Assembly (NCBI GenBank): GCA_023374045.1
Contig: CM041780.1
Coordinates: 170,868,085 to 170,932,084, forward strand
DNA length: 64,000 nt
Reading direction: 5' to 3'
DNA from: Limonium bicolor
Taxonomy: Eukaryota; Streptophyta; Magnoliopsida; Caryophyllales; Plumbaginaceae
A program made the translations under genes and the position numbers. The stretch's first letter is position 1, and each line of letters starts with the position of its first letter. Below are positions 23,051 through 33,856 of this stretch, piece by piece. The notes beneath the pieces are model-generated. The model was not told where the DNA came from. It saw nothing but the letters and a program-made list of their open reading frames with translations, and did not search any database.

Positions 23051-23592
23051 CTCTAAAGACAAGGTAATACGAACGTTGTCTTGTATTTAATTCTTTGTGC
23101 AGATTTTTTGTGTCTTATCTTAATCTCATTATGTGTTCCATTCCTTTTTTTGTTCCAGATTAAAGAGCACTTTACCATATCCTCGACTTAGAGTGCAAAA
23201 GACTTGTATCATGTCAGAGCGAGCATGGTAGCCTTATTTTTGAGAATGGATTGATAGACTAGCTAGCTTTTGGTATATAGTGTAGTGGCATGAAACCGAA
23301 ATGACATTTACTAAATTGCTAGCTGCTGTAACAGATTTCTATGTATTGCAAAGAATGTCTTTTGTTGCTATTTTGTTTGAGTTTTAACATATACTGTTAT
23401 CCGTTAGTAATGAAAGCTGCTGTACGATTCTGGTGTAATTAAAGATGCTGTTATCTGTTGCAATTGTGCACAGAGAATGTGTTTTGTTGCTATTTGATTC
23501 AGGTGTGTAGCAATTGTGTAGTTTCTGCACATCTGTTGCAATTCTGCAGTTCTATAATACTGCCCTCTGTTGCAATTGTGTAGCTCTGTATT
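23051..23592. other. CACTA 3' non-coding with short CTGTTGCAATTGTG repeats
   Basis: AT-rich 3' region. The motif CTGTTGCAATT(G/C)TG recurs at about 23455, 23540 and 23569. No coding signal seen. Confidence 0.5.
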
Positions 23593-23892
23593 AAAAAATG
23601 TAAAAAAAAAACACTTTACATTACGGTTCGAAGGAAAACCGTAATCTAAAGTGCTTTGGCGCGCACGCGCCATTGGACTTTAGATTACGGTTTTATTAGG
23701 AACCGTAATCTAAAGTCTTTGAACCGTAATGTAAAGTCCCTGACAAGCGGGACCAAAAAAGGCCTTTAATTATAGTTTTAAACCATAATTAAAGACGTCT
23801 CCATCTTAGGTGATGCCCACGTTAACTACGGTCCAGAACCGTAAGTAAACAGGGTTTTGGACCGTAATTTAAGGCCTCCGTTCCACCAGTGA
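23593..23892 (+). repeat. CACTA right subterminal repeats and terminus
   Basis: Palindromic units of TTTAGATTACGGTT / AACCGTAATCTAAAG and related ACGGTC(C) units end in GGCCTCCGTTCCACCAGTG. The same terminus (GGCTTCCGTTCCACCAGTG) is at 58002-58020. Confidence 0.8.
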
Positions 23893-24594
23893 TTCAGCCC
23901 CGAGGAGGAGTAGCAACGGAAGAGTTAAAAAGGTATGGCCCTCCTTCCTTCTCCGTTTATATTATATGGAATTAAGCGGACTGACTACTAACAACAATGG
24001 GTTCGGTAGCCCTACTAAGCCAGGCCTTCTCAGTTTCACTCATAAAAGAAGCCAAGATTTCCCTGTAGCGGTAATGGTAAGTGTTGACCCAACTTATTTC
24101 CTCAGGTGATAGAAGCATCAGATCCATTAACTTCTGGTGGTATGGAGCCTGAAGAAAAGACCCATTGAATATTTATGTACCATTAAGTGAAGCGATCAGT
24201 AAGTGTTTCAAAAGAAAGTATAAGCTTACCCATGTGATGTGCTCAAATTGCAAGTAACCCTTATTGCCGAAGTTGTGCTTTACATCAGCTTCTTTGACTA
24301 TGATAACATTCTCTAGTCTTGTCCCAAACTGTCCATCCTCATAGTAACCTGGCTCTACAAATACGATTTACACAAACAATCATTATAACAGCAAATATAG
24401 GAATCACTTCTTTCTGTAAGCAACTCTGGCTGCACCATTAACTATACATATAGGTATACAAAACTGTACATTGATAAATCAGTACATGTAAATTATACTT
24501 TCAATAGATTAGTTCATAACATAATTTTTCCTTATTCATTGTGCAAATTTTCATTATTAAATGTATAGTAAATGTAGACAATTTTTGCTACATA
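23893..24594. other. Intergenic, nothing recognised
   Basis: Unique-looking sequence after the CACTA end. A stretch near 24030-24360 could be an old minus-strand gene or TE fragment, but I cannot identify a product. Confidence 0.4.
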
Positions 24595-24793
24595 TGTGAT
24601 AGGAACAACCGTCTCTATTTCATTAACCCACTTAAAGTGGCGAATGATCCTCTAATGAGGCCTAAACCTCTCTAAGAGGCCAAGGTACACTCAAACCAAT
24701 CGGATGTCTTCAACAGAGCATTCAATCTACTTTTATACTACAAGTTTAGGATTAGTCAATTACTAATCCACCCTTACCTATTATCACTTAGCA
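24595..24793 (-). repeat. Short LTR of a gypsy-type element (3' LTR)
   Basis: The + strand runs from TGTGATAGG to CACTTAGCA, about 199 bp with TG/CA ends. It lies next to a polypurine tract on the minus strand. No partner LTR was found in the window, so the element is truncated and the boundaries are approximate. Confidence 0.5.
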
Positions 24794-24795
24794 TT

Positions 24796-24828
24796 ACTCC
24801 CCCCTCAAACAACCTTGTCCCCAAGGTT
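24796..24828 (-). promoter_or_regulatory. Polypurine tract with adjacent GGGA-loop hairpin
   Basis: The minus strand reads AACCTTG-GGGA-CAAGGTT (24811-24828, perfect 7-bp stem) followed by GTTTGAGGGGGGAGT. The tract and the preceding LGDKV-like codons are typical of the 3' end of plant gypsy elements. Confidence 0.7.
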
Positions 24829-24839
24829 GGAAAGAAAAG

Positions 24840-25260
24840 ATAGCGACCCTTCATTACCACTTTCCAGTTGTCCACAAGTTTGAAAAGCTTCAGACAGCTC
24901 GTTGTACTGTTCTAGATAGATTAGTAGGAGGGCCTCTTTCTTGTTGCATTACTTGAGCATCATTACCTACCTCCCTTTCATCCACAGTTCTATTACCGTT
25001 ATCTTCTACCTTGTTTTGAGAAGTACTTTGATCTAAGGATTGAGCAGATGATTCACCCATCCCCGAGCTCCATCTTCTTAGCACTGGCTTTATAGTAGTA
25101 CCATCTTGTGACAATTTGGTTGGACATCTGTGGTGGATTGATCTTTTTGTTGCTTCTCAAAGAGAGTAATAGCATCTTGAACACTCATCCTTCTCACATT
25201 GCTTTGTGAAACTTTAGTGACCCGCTCAGACCTGACTTCTTCATTGTCGTCATCTTCATC
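24840..25260 (-). pseudogene. Fragment resembling the CIP7 (COP1-interacting protein 7) family
   Basis: The minus strand encodes VRRMSVQDAITLFEKQQKDQ, then after a one-base frameshift IKPVLRRWSSGMGESSAQSLDQS. The RR(M/L)SVQ-(D/E)-x-I-x-LFE-x-KQ and (V)LRRWS-G motifs are the pattern I associate with plant CIP7-like proteins. The upstream part is acidic (DEDDNEEVRSERVTKVSQSN). It lies directly inside the gypsy 3' end, so it may be a gene fragment captured by, or interrupted by, that element. Identification is from remembered motifs; there is no N-terminal domain. Confidence 0.45.
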
Positions 25261-25285
25261 ACATTGTCTCTAGAAGGGAATCTTC

Positions 25286-26028
25286 CTAGTATGTAACTAA
25301 TACTCTTAATTGCAAGAGTACAATGTGGCCCATATTTTCCATTCTGTATATTGAAGAAGCTGATCTTCCTGAGGTAGCAGATCTCATGAGAGAAAGACTT
25401 CTTCCAGCAGAGGGCTGACTTTTCTCCTTGCTAAAATTGGACGACTTAAAGGTCCTTCTCTGCATCTCCACGTTAGCTACTTTGCGGAAAGTCATAGGTC
25501 AAAGGATTGAAGAATATGACGAATTTTCTTGAATTCTAGATTTCAGTCCCATCGATGGCAAAGAGTGTGTGGAGGTCGGCTTGGGCACAATCCACACGCT
25601 CGCTCTAGAACCACCGACACTCTCTGCGTCTGACTTGGCCAACCAAGAACATTTCAACCCCGATCCCAAAACCATTTCGATCGCGATTGACAATGAGACT
25701 AGGGTTTGGGGGTTTAACCTGACTAGGTGATCCTCTTCCCTTTCTTCTTTTTCCTAATATGTTTCTTCTTCTTTCTCCTCAGTCGATCAAATTTTCTTTG
25801 CCTCAATCTTCTTTCAATTTCCCTAACTCTTGCTGAATGAATCATTGTCTCTTGTTGAACCATTCGATCCAATTCTCTCTTCCTCCTCTTGGAATTCAGT
25901 CTTGTCTTCTTCACATTTCCCTGTGTTCTCTTAATCGACATCACTTGTACAGTGATTGAAGCTGTTGAATCCTTTGATTCCACACCCTTGGTCATCATCT
26001 TGATTTTTGATTCTTCAATCCTAAACAC
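25286..26028 (-). other. Open minus-strand stretches of unknown origin
   Basis: Three short frames (25723-26028, 25499-25693, 25286-25495) lie in line on the minus strand, upstream of the CIP7-like fragment. The first is very basic with an ERRLRQRKFDRLRRKKKKH stretch. I recognise no domain. They may be further exons of the same gene fragment or internal sequence of the gypsy element. Confidence 0.3.
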
Positions 26029-26139
26029 AATCTCTTATTTACTGTTGGCCGTTTCTCCCTGCTAATCTTCAACTTCCTCCTCCGACTACTTCAAGCGATC
26101 GAGCTTCATCTTTTGATCGTCTGACGAGGCATGTGAGGA

Positions 26140-26825
26140 TAGAGGTGGCAATTTTTACCCAACCCAAAAACCGGACCCAAACTGAACCCGTAAATAATGG
26201 ATATGGGTTAAGATTATTGACCCATTTAATTTTGGGTCGGGTATGAGTTACCTATTAAATATATAGGTTGGGTATGGGTTAAAAAACCTAACCCAAATTT
26301 AACCCAACCCGTTTACTTAATTTAGTTATATATTAATAAATTGATAAATATGTTACTTAGATATGTATTGATTCTATAACTATTAATATAATAGTAAACA
26401 AAAATAGTATAACTTCTTTAGGCCATCAAAATTTTTTTTTAAATCCAAATACATTTTCTAGCACTCTTTAATTGAAGACCTAAATAATATGTCATTCATA
26501 CTTGGAGATGCATAAACTCCACCATTCACACCATTTCATCCGCACAAATAACGACTATGAATTAAGATTATGATCCATTTAATAGAATGTTGACATTTGG
26601 AAAAACGACAAACAATGATTAGAAATAAATGATCATCATATGCACGCTTTTAGGGATGACTGAGTATTCTGCAAAAAAAACAAGCGTATTTGTATTTATA
26701 CGGGTTAAACGGGTTGGGTTTGGGTTGAATGATTTTATATGGGTTGGGTTGGGTATGGGTTGAAAATTTGTAACTTGATTATTTATGGGTCAGGTATGGA
26801 TCAAACCTAATACAATTTTTAAAAT
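26140..26825. repeat. Inverted CCCAACCC / GGGTTGGG block (possible hAT-type element)
   Basis: The left part begins GAGGTGGCAATTTTTACCCAACCC and has several ACCCAACCC/ACCCGT motifs. The right part (26695-26790) has GGGTTGGGTTTGGGTTG in inverted orientation. This style of terminus, GGTGGCAA plus GGGT repeats, is common in plant hAT-type elements. I did not find a matching right terminal repeat, so the boundaries are uncertain. Confidence 0.4.
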
Positions 26826-27640
26826 AACAATAATATTAGAACAATAAAATGAATGATGTGTGGGCCACACAGAATAAAAAATTATTCACATGTAGCGGAG
26901 AGAAGCTCTGAAACATTGGGGAACACACCTTTTTCCTCCTCCCTTTGTTTTCTTTCTCAGTTCATTTCTTCAACTTAATCCGTAAAATTTCTCCTCAATT
27001 CTCCTCAAATAAATTGGGTTTTGCTAACAAATCATAGATCTCGCCAAAAGCTTCAAGTTGAGCACAATTTTTTCGTACTTTTGATGTAAAGTCGGAAGTG
27101 GGTCTACCTCGCTTCCATCCTTGCTCCACCTCATCACCACCATCATCGTCGCCCGCCTCATCCCCACCTTGCCACCGTCATTGTCACCCCGACGTCGACA
27201 CCACTCCACGTAGCCTTGTTTGTTTGGTTTAATCGGTTTGCTTTTCAGAATAAGCTCTCCTGGGTTCATTTCATTTCGGGACTCGATTTGATGTTGGATT
27301 CAAGGTTGATTATCTAGCTCTCTTCGAAGCTGGTTAATTAATCAACAAGTTCTTTCTGTGCTTCCGATATTGTATTTTGGATGCATGATCAGCCTCTCAT
27401 CGCATTCCTCGTTGAAGGATGCTCCCTTTCGCTGTTGGATAGGTAGCCATCCGTGAGGATAAGGTTGACCTCAATAGTTTATCCCTTTGTGTCTTGACGT
27501 TGCTTTCATTGCTTTGGAATTTGAGTATTGAAATCTTATGCTAGTTTCATAGGCTTTCCACTTGCGCTTAAATCTCTTTACTTGAGTAGCTCATTTGTTC
27601 TTAAACTTTAGTCTAAATCGTAAAAGAAATGAATGATGCG
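26826..27640. other. Intergenic, nothing recognised
   Basis: Includes a CT-rich, leader-like stretch (26930-27000) and a region with many CAC/CGTC triplets (27110-27200). The only frame, 27024-27269 minus, has no recognisable domain. Confidence 0.4.
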
Positions 27641-27954
27641 TGTGCAGTAACATCCTTTCTTTTATAAATTAGCGGATAGGGTGCCAATAACTAACTGGAT
27701 CCACTGTAGAATCATGACGACAGTAGGCCGTGGCTCCAAATGGCAATGTAAATCATGAAATTAAGTTACATGTTCAATATCATACCTCGTAAAATAAGAA
27801 CTATTTAAAATACGAAAGTGTGAGTTTTTTTTAAATTATTATATTGTATGCCGAGCATTTAATTGACCGACAAAAGGGAAGCTGGCACTTACTCATTGTA
27901 GTAAAGTACTATACATACTTTTTGAGGTATTAGCTTGAAATAGCAAATGTTCAT
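27641..27954 (+). other. Duplicated upstream region of the UGT gene (left part)
   Basis: Homologous to 48690-48870 and to 49716-49750 in front of the intact UGT. For example TTTTTGAGGTATTAGCTTGAAATAGCAAATGTTCAT ends here at the insertion and is unbroken at 49716-49751. The continuation of this copy is at 45985-46335. Confidence 0.85.
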
Positions 27955-28489
27955 TGAAGATGTAATAGAGGTTACTCTCCCGACATTGTTTCCACACCGA
28001 GATGTATAGTGGTTCGGCCAGTAATGCGGCCTACGTCCACTTCTAGACAGAGCTATTATTCATCCTTTGGTTTACAATTATAGAGAGTTATTTGGGGTGA
28101 GTTCTCCCTTTTCTAACTTGAGTCCCTTACAAATGAGCCCCTCTACTCCTATTTATAGACTTTCTATCACTAGGTTCACCCTTTTGCCCCTATACACGTG
28201 ATAGTATTACATAAATATAGCTATCAGTCCTTTTACGGATCTCCGGACTGAAATACTGCTTCCGCATTGGACTAACTCTTCCGGACCGTCACTTTAACAA
28301 TAACCCCTCCGGTAGTTACTCTATCGGTAACGATCCTTTAGATAGCAGTTCTTCCGGTAGCGGGGCCTTCTAGTAGCAGGCCCTCCGACAATAGGCCTTC
28401 CGACAATTGGTCTCCGGTAGTAGTCCTTCCGCTAGCGGGCCTTCGGTAGACGCTTTGTCCTTCCGCATGGTATATTTCATACCATTACA
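27955..28489 (-). repeat. Left (3') LTR of the LARD-like element
   Basis: 535 bp; preceded by TSD TTCAT at 27950-27954. Rich in CCGGTAG-type motifs (28306-28440). Confidence 0.92.
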
Positions 28490-29126
28490 TCAGTCCCACA
28501 AGTTCTACTTTTTAGCACTAAAAAGTGGAACTTATAAAAAGAAGATGAAATTTATACTTTGTACTTTTTTCTTTTCTACTATATATCTCCTAGTCCCACA
28601 AGTTCTTTTTCTTTTGCCTAAAAAGGAAATGAACTTTAAAAACTTTAGCCTATGTAAGTAAGAGCCTGTCTTCCGGAAACGAAGAAGTCCCACGGGTTCT
28701 GGGGGTGATGAAGTCCCACTTGTACTCCTGAGGAAAGGTCTCCGTTCCTTGACCGTGCCATAATAAGAAATCCAAAGATCTGGAATTCCGAAGGGCCATA
28801 ATAATCCCAGAAGACCATAATAATTCCAGAAGACCATAATAATTCCAGAAGACCATAATAATTCCAGAAGACCATAATAATTCCAGAAGACCATAATAAT
28901 CTCAAGAAGTCCGAGATAATAATAATAATGGGATATTACTTCATAATCATATTCTTGCTTGGATCACTTTATTCCTTGGACCTGCATACCTAAATTTAAC
29001 AGATTAAAAGATATTTGTCTTTTGGGCTGCCTGGAGCGACCGGACTTCCCAAAAGTTTTTGATAGTTAGAGTATATTAATCACGGGGATAAAAAACCCAA
29101 ATATACAGCCTATAGGTTGCTTAGAG
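28490..29126 (-). other. 3' internal part of the LARD-like element, with PPT and hairpin
   Basis: Next to the LTR the minus strand reads AACTTGTGGGACTGA, a purine-rich tract. Just upstream of it is a hairpin at 28503-28530 (ACTTTTTAG/CTAAAAAGT, extended by TTC/GAA). The GTCCCACAAGTTCT motif recurs at 28592. Open frames here are artefacts of the tandem repeat. Confidence 0.6.
28796..28900. repeat. 19-bp tandem repeat
   Basis: About five copies of AGAAGACCATAATAATTCC in tandem, with degenerate copies at both edges. They create three overlapping open frames on the minus strand that I do not consider genes. Confidence 0.9.
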
Positions 29127-29131
29127 CAGCC

Positions 29132-31026
29132 TGCAAACGATAAATTTGACCTATTAAATACCAAGAAATAATCTTAGAAAATAATAAATCAGAAAACCGT
29201 CAGGTTGCAAAAATCCCGGTTATTGTAGTAGAGTTTATGGGAACCAGGTATCGAACCGTAGGACTATGTGATAATTATCTAGACTTAGCAAAGGTTATAA
29301 ATTGAGGGGGAATTTTGTTTTGTTCTAAACTGTAATTTAAATAACAACTAAAAATTAAAATAACAAAATATTAAAAGTGGTTTGTGAAAATGGAAGAACG
29401 AACTCTGGGTTCAGGTTTTACTCGTTTGATTAATTATGCTATTCTACCGGTTTAATTAAGAATAATTTGGCAAAATTCCTTTTATAGTCTTCAGATTTAA
29501 ATTCTAAATTCTAATGACCTCGTTTACCAGAACATGCAAGGTTTGATCTAAAATCAGGCAAAACACATGTAAACGGCTAGTTAAAAGGAATATAATTTTG
29601 CATCTGAAATACTAGATTTATTCAATCAGAATAAATTTTTCCACAGACATAACAATTAATGTGACCTATCTATTTATCACGGATCTGATCAAAATAGATT
29701 TCGTAAAGCAATTTAATAAACTCATGTAATTTATTAAAAAGCGAGATAATAACATTAATCGTATCAAATTATAATTAATTTAAACCGGTAAAATAAAGTG
29801 CACAATTAAAACAAACTAATAATAACCATCTCCCAGAGTATAAATAATCTAACCGGACATGTTAAATAATTGAGCAGAGATACGAGTAAAAGAAATCATC
29901 TGTTTCGCTGACTCCTGAAGCTGGTCCGTTATTCTGACAGACCGGAATAGAATTGAGGCAGGTGATAATATATGGAGAATGGTGGGGCGTGAGTTTTGTG
30001 GTGGTGGTCGAGTGATTTGTGAATTGTAAATGGATGTGTACGTAAGTGAATTTGGAGAATGAATTTGTGAGTGTGTGAGTGTAGTACGTGTGGTGATGTT
30101 TACGGGAGAAATAAAATAAAATGGTGGTGGTGTCGAGTGAATTATGGAGAAGATGGATGAATGGATTTTGATGAAGTGAATGGAGTGAATGGATCGATTG
30201 ATAGGTGCCTCAATGACTGGATGATTTTTAGCAAGGAGAGTGTGGGTTTATATAGGCAGAGGATTTCAGAAGCAGACAACGGAGAAGTGACAGGGATAGT
30301 GAGCTAGCGAGTAGATGGCGGTGGAGTTGGTGCAGATCGGTGAAGATTTGAGTCAGAGATTTCATCGGGCAGAGCAATTGATTGCAGAGCTAGTCACGCG
30401 TGCACAAATTAAGGTGGGCGCCGTCAGCAATTAATGAAGTAGCAGTTCGAATGCGGCGCCCGCGAACGGAGAAGAAAACTGTTCGGTGTCGAAATCCTGT
30501 TCTGGCGTGCGCATGTATGCATGTCCGCCAGTTAACAGGCGGTCCGCCTGTCTCTCGTCCGCATCATAACAGGCGGTAGTGTCTCTGTGGTCCGCTCGAA
30601 ATCAGGCGGTCGCCTGTGTCGTGTCCGCTCGAAAGGAGGCGGTAGCCTCATGTCCGTCCGCCTCTGGTGAACTCGCCATACGAAGCGGTTGTGACCTGCT
30701 GCGTCCGCCCTGATGAACTCGCCATTTCAGGCGGTTGTAATAGGAGCGACAAGTGTATATATATACACGAGTGTACTCTAATCTTCAATCTCCCCCAGAT
30801 TCTTCGTTATAAGTCCGTTTTGGTCCCCGTTTGTTGCGTTGGAAAGTTCGTGAGGCGAACTATGCATTTCTGTCATCATTTCCTGATTTTATCATATAAA
30901 TCGGAATTAGTTCCTACCCAAAGTAAGAGTTACAAAAAGCATAGGATAAGTGTGAGAAGGTGCGTAAAAAGTTACATAAAATAATGATCAAGCACCTATA
31001 AAACTATATAAATTTCACACTTATCA
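29132..31026 (-). repeat. 5' LTR, inverted
   Basis: 1895 bp. It is the reverse complement of the right LTR (38391-40257). Its TATA-like TATATAAA lies on the minus strand (30247-30254), so the promoter points out of the element. A block of AGGCGG/CCGCCT motifs lies at 30530-30740. Confidence 0.92.
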
Positions 31027-31034
31027 AATCAAAT

Positions 31035-31052
31035 TGGCGCCGTTGCCGGGGA
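31035..31052 (+). promoter_or_regulatory. Primer-binding site, tRNA-Asp type
   Basis: TGGCGCCGTTGCCGGGGA, 8 bp after the LTR edge; complementary to the 3' end of tRNA-Asp. Confidence 0.9.
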
Positions 31053-31275
31053 CTAGATTCCTGTCTAGTCCTTAGCTTGGGTTATTTTTAATTAAAAAAA
31101 ATAATAATAATAAAAAAATTTCTATTATTATTACGATTATTATTGTATCTATCTATTTTTATTTAGTTTCTAATTTTAAGTTAATTTTTCTTTATTTAGC
31201 TATATTACTTTTATTTCATTTTACTCTACTTGCAAACTTTTGTGGAGTTTTGTCCTTCTCTTTTGCAGGAAATTA

Positions 31276-32544
31276 ATGGTGTACACCCGTTCTTGGTCAG
31301 ACACTCATCTCGACTGGGATAGAATCCTTGACCCGGAAATCGAACGTACCGCTCAGCTAGCCAGACGCCAACAGAGGTTCCAAAGAGAAATACAAATGGC
31401 AACTCCTACAAACGGTAGCCAAGCAATGAGGCCATTTAGCAGACCAGCGGCCATTCCAAGAAGAAGCCCAGTAGCTCTTCCTACGCTACCACCTGAATTA
31501 ATGAAGGAATGGAAGGATCTGAAGCCTTCACATCAGAACAAAGTCATACGAGAGATGCCCTCAGGCACATTTGACGGTTCCAACCCCAACGACGCCCTAG
31601 ATCACGTAAACCGATTTCTGATTAATATTGATCAAATTGGGTGCTCAGATAGTCTCCTGGAATATGCTAGAATGAGTTTATTTCCTAGCAGCCTCACTGG
31701 TGAAGCAATGAAATGGTTCTACTGTCTTCCCTCTGGTATTATCACTAGTTGGGAAGAGATGACAACCAGGTTCTATGAAAAATATTATCCTATTTCTAGA
31801 ACTAGGAATTTGGTTACTGCTTTACTTGCTTTTAAACAGGGAGGTGCTGAGACTATCTGTGAAGCGTGGGATCGTTTTAAAGAAATGCTCCGACAGTGTC
31901 CTCATCACGGACAAGATCTCACGTGTATTGCTATGACATTCTTTAATGGGTTACAACATATACATCAAGCCGAAGTTAGATCAGCTTTGGGAGGGAACAT
32001 CCTCAACCGATCCGGCAATGATTTCATGGCGGCCATGGAGACGTACATTGAAGAGGTCCGTCAGTGGGGCACCGAAGGTGGCAGAACTATGACAATGGGT
32101 GCCAAAGGTGCAAGGAATATAGATCCTTGGATGGAGCAGATGGCAGAGTCACAAGCTCAACAATCCACACTGGTAAGCTCACTAAAAAAAAGATTTGACG
32201 ATTTTCTAATTAATGGTCAGCCTTCTCAGCAGGTAAAGAGGATAGCTTCTTCATCCTCATCTGAGCCTCTGTGCTCTCATTGTGGTGGTGACCACTCGTT
32301 TGAAGTATGCCCTTATCTGGAGGAGATACGGATCGCTGAAGAAGCCAACTTTGTAGGACAAGGGAATTACCAACAGCCTTGGAACCGAAATCAACATCCA
32401 AATCTCAGGTATGGTAATCCCAACAATGCTTTAAATTCGAATCTTTTACAAAGTAATGTGCAGGGACCCCCAGGCTTCTCTAGGCAACCATACAATCAAG
32501 CTCGTCCTCAGATGCAGATGGGACAGGGCCAGAACTCTTACTAG
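31276..32544 (+). CDS. Gag polyprotein, Athila-like
   Basis: About 422 residues from MVYTRSWSDTHLDWD, chosen over an ATG 36 bp upstream because the preceding TTTTGCAG looks like leader sequence or a splice acceptor. The retrotransposon gag domain spans roughly residues 80-260 (GTFDGSNPNDALDHVNRF, SLTGEAMKWFYCLP, ITSWEEMTTRFYEKYYP, FNGLQ). A zinc knuckle, CSHCGGDHSFEVC, is at about residue 333. It would form the virus-like particle in the cytoplasm and bind element RNA. The frame ends in TAG, and the next open frame is in the same register, so gag and protease were probably one ORF or are joined by readthrough. Confidence 0.88.
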   Translation: MVYTRSWSDTHLDWDRILDPEIERTAQLARRQQRFQREIQMATPTNGSQAMRPFSRPAAIPRRSPVALPTLPPELMKEWKDLKPSHQNKVIREMPSGTFDGSNPNDALDHVNRFLINIDQIGCSDSLLEYARMSLFPSSLTGEAMKWFYCLPSGIITSWEEMTTRFYEKYYPISRTRNLVTALLAFKQGGAETICEAWDRFKEMLRQCPHHGQDLTCIAMTFFNGLQHIHQAEVRSALGGNILNRSGNDFMAAMETYIEEVRQWGTEGGRTMTMGAKGARNIDPWMEQMAESQAQQSTLVSSLKKRFDDFLINGQPSQQVKRIASSSSSEPLCSHCGGDHSFEVCPYLEEIRIAEEANFVGQGNYQQPWNRNQHPNLRYGNPNNALNSNLLQSNVQGPPGFSRQPYNQARPQMQMGQGQNSY

Positions 32545-32574
32545 CCACCTGTTAAATCTGCATCTGATGAAAAG

Positions 32575-33840
32575 ATGGAACGGCTACAGGATATAATCAC
32601 TTCAATGGCTACCACCCAGAAGGAACAACAAACTCTCAACCAATCCCTGATGGATAGTCAAAGAAATCTAGAGCAGCAGATAAACCAGCTACTTACCAAC
32701 CAGCACCAAAGGCAGCCGGGCTCATTTCCATCTCAACCTCAGCAGAATCCGAGAGAGACGGCCAAGGCCTTAAGGATCTGCAACTGTGGTACATCCTCGG
32801 AAATCCAACCTGAGGATGAGCTCAGTGCAGCCGTGACATTAAGAAGTGGCAAGCAGCTGGGAAATAATCAAGAGCAAGTGACTGCACAACAAACCGCTGA
32901 AAATATCACCCATTCTAATAAATCATCAGAACCTTCGGTCCCACCAGTGGTAGTTTTTGAGGAGATACAGGCTCCAATCAATTCTTCCCCTTCTCCATCT
33001 TCTATTCAAATTGATGTACCTTCTTCTACTCCTAAGCAAATAGAACTTCCATTTCCAAATAGGATGAAAAAGAAATGTTTAGATGAGCAGTTCAATAAAT
33101 TCTTAAGTATATTCAAGAAACTGACTATCGATATACCTTTAATTGATGCTTTACAGGAGATGCCCAATTATGCGAAATTTTTGAAGGATCTCGTGACAAA
33201 GAGGAAGAAGAAGCAGGACAAGGAGACTGTCCACCTTACAGAAGAGTGCTCTACGGCGTTACTTCGAGCACTTCCCCCAAAACAGAAGGATCCGGGCACT
33301 CCTATTGTTCCCTGCTTTATCGGAGATATAGATTGTGGAAGTGGCCTGTGTGACCTGGGTGCAAGCATCAACATCATGCCATATGCAACCTTCTTGAAGG
33401 TAAAAGGAGGAGAGCTTCACCCAATCCCTTTTAAACTCCAGCTGGCCGACAGATCCGAGATTAAACCGATGGGAATTGTGCGAGATCTTGTAGTGGGAGT
33501 TGACCGCTTCATCTTTCCTGCGGATTTTGTCGTTTTAGACATAGATGATGATGTGGAAGTCCCACTCATTTTGGGTCGTCCTTTTCTGAGTACTGCCAAG
33601 GCGGTCATTGACGTGCATGATGGCAGAATCACCTTGAGGTACGGAGATGAGAAGATAGAGTTTGATATGAAAAAGATGATGAAGTTAAGTTCTACTTCAG
33701 CTCATTCAGTTATGTCGGTAAGTATACAAGATGAGGATGGCGAGGTATGTGAACTTTCTACTGATGATGAGATTTATTCTATACTTTCTTCTACTTTTTC
33801 AGATTTTGAACCTTTAGAACATTCTTATATCTTCTGTTGA
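32575..33840 (+). CDS. Gag C-terminus and aspartic protease segment
   Basis: About 421 residues, in the same register as gag after a TAG at 32542-32544. A Gln-rich coiled segment and a linker are followed by the protease: active-site [11 protein letters not shown] at 33349-33381 and the [16 protein letters not shown] strand at 33570-33615. The protease would cut the Gag-Pol polyprotein. The frame ends in TGA at 33838 and RT resumes in another frame, so it is separated from the polymerase by a frameshift plus a stop. Confidence 0.85.
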   Translation: MERLQDIITSMATTQKEQQTLNQSLMDSQRNLEQQINQLLTNQHQRQPGSFPSQPQQNPRETAKALRICNCGTSSEIQPEDELSAAVTLRSGKQLGNNQEQVTAQQTAENITHSNKSSEPSVPPVVVFEEIQAPINSSPSPSSIQIDVPSSTPKQIELPFPNRMKKKCLDEQFNKFLSIFKKLTIDIPLIDALQEMPNYAKFLKDLVTKRKKKQDKETVHLTEECSTALLRALPPKQKDPGTPIVPCFIGDIDCGSGLCDLGASINIMPYATFLKVKGGELHPIPFKLQLADRSEIKPMGIVRDLVVGVDRFIFPADFVVLDIDDDVEVPLILGRPFLSTAKAVIDVHDGRITLRYGDEKIEFDMKKMMKLSSTSAHSVMSVSIQDEDGEVCELSTDDEIYSILSSTFSDFEPLEHSYIFC

Positions 33841-33856
33841 GGATAAAACTCTTAAT

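Larger units (their letters stand above)
202..23892 (+). mobile_element. Large decayed CACTA (En/Spm) transposon, rearranged
   Basis: Coding remnants run in the CACTA order: transposase-associated domain, tnp2 transposase, DUF4218- and DUF4216-like regions, a Transposase_24-type second gene, a DUF8039-like piece and a Ulp1-like (C48) protease piece. The right end reads TTCCACCAGTG at 23892, i.e. CACTGGTGGAA inverted, and is preceded by palindromic subterminal repeats (TTTAGATTACGGTT / AACCGTAATCTAAAG) at 23615-23745. Similar subterminal repeats occur at 470-570. The left CACTG terminus is not seen; an LTR appears to have inserted at 201. Two internal tandem duplications and a 9.8-kb LTR insertion enlarge it. 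No reading frame is intact, so it is presumably non-autonomous now. Confidence 0.85.

Noticed and set aside
28532..28905. Repetitive frames rich in FWNYYGLLELLW
   Set aside because: Produced by the 19-bp tandem repeat in three registers; not a protein gene.
28796..28916. Possible CRISPR-like spaced repeat
   Set aside because: Units are contiguous 19-bp tandem copies with no spacers, in a plant retrotransposon.
30667..30984. 105-residue frame identical in both inverted Athila LTRs
   Set aside because: Identity follows from LTR duplication; no domain, and it is antisense to the LTR's own promoter in the left copy.
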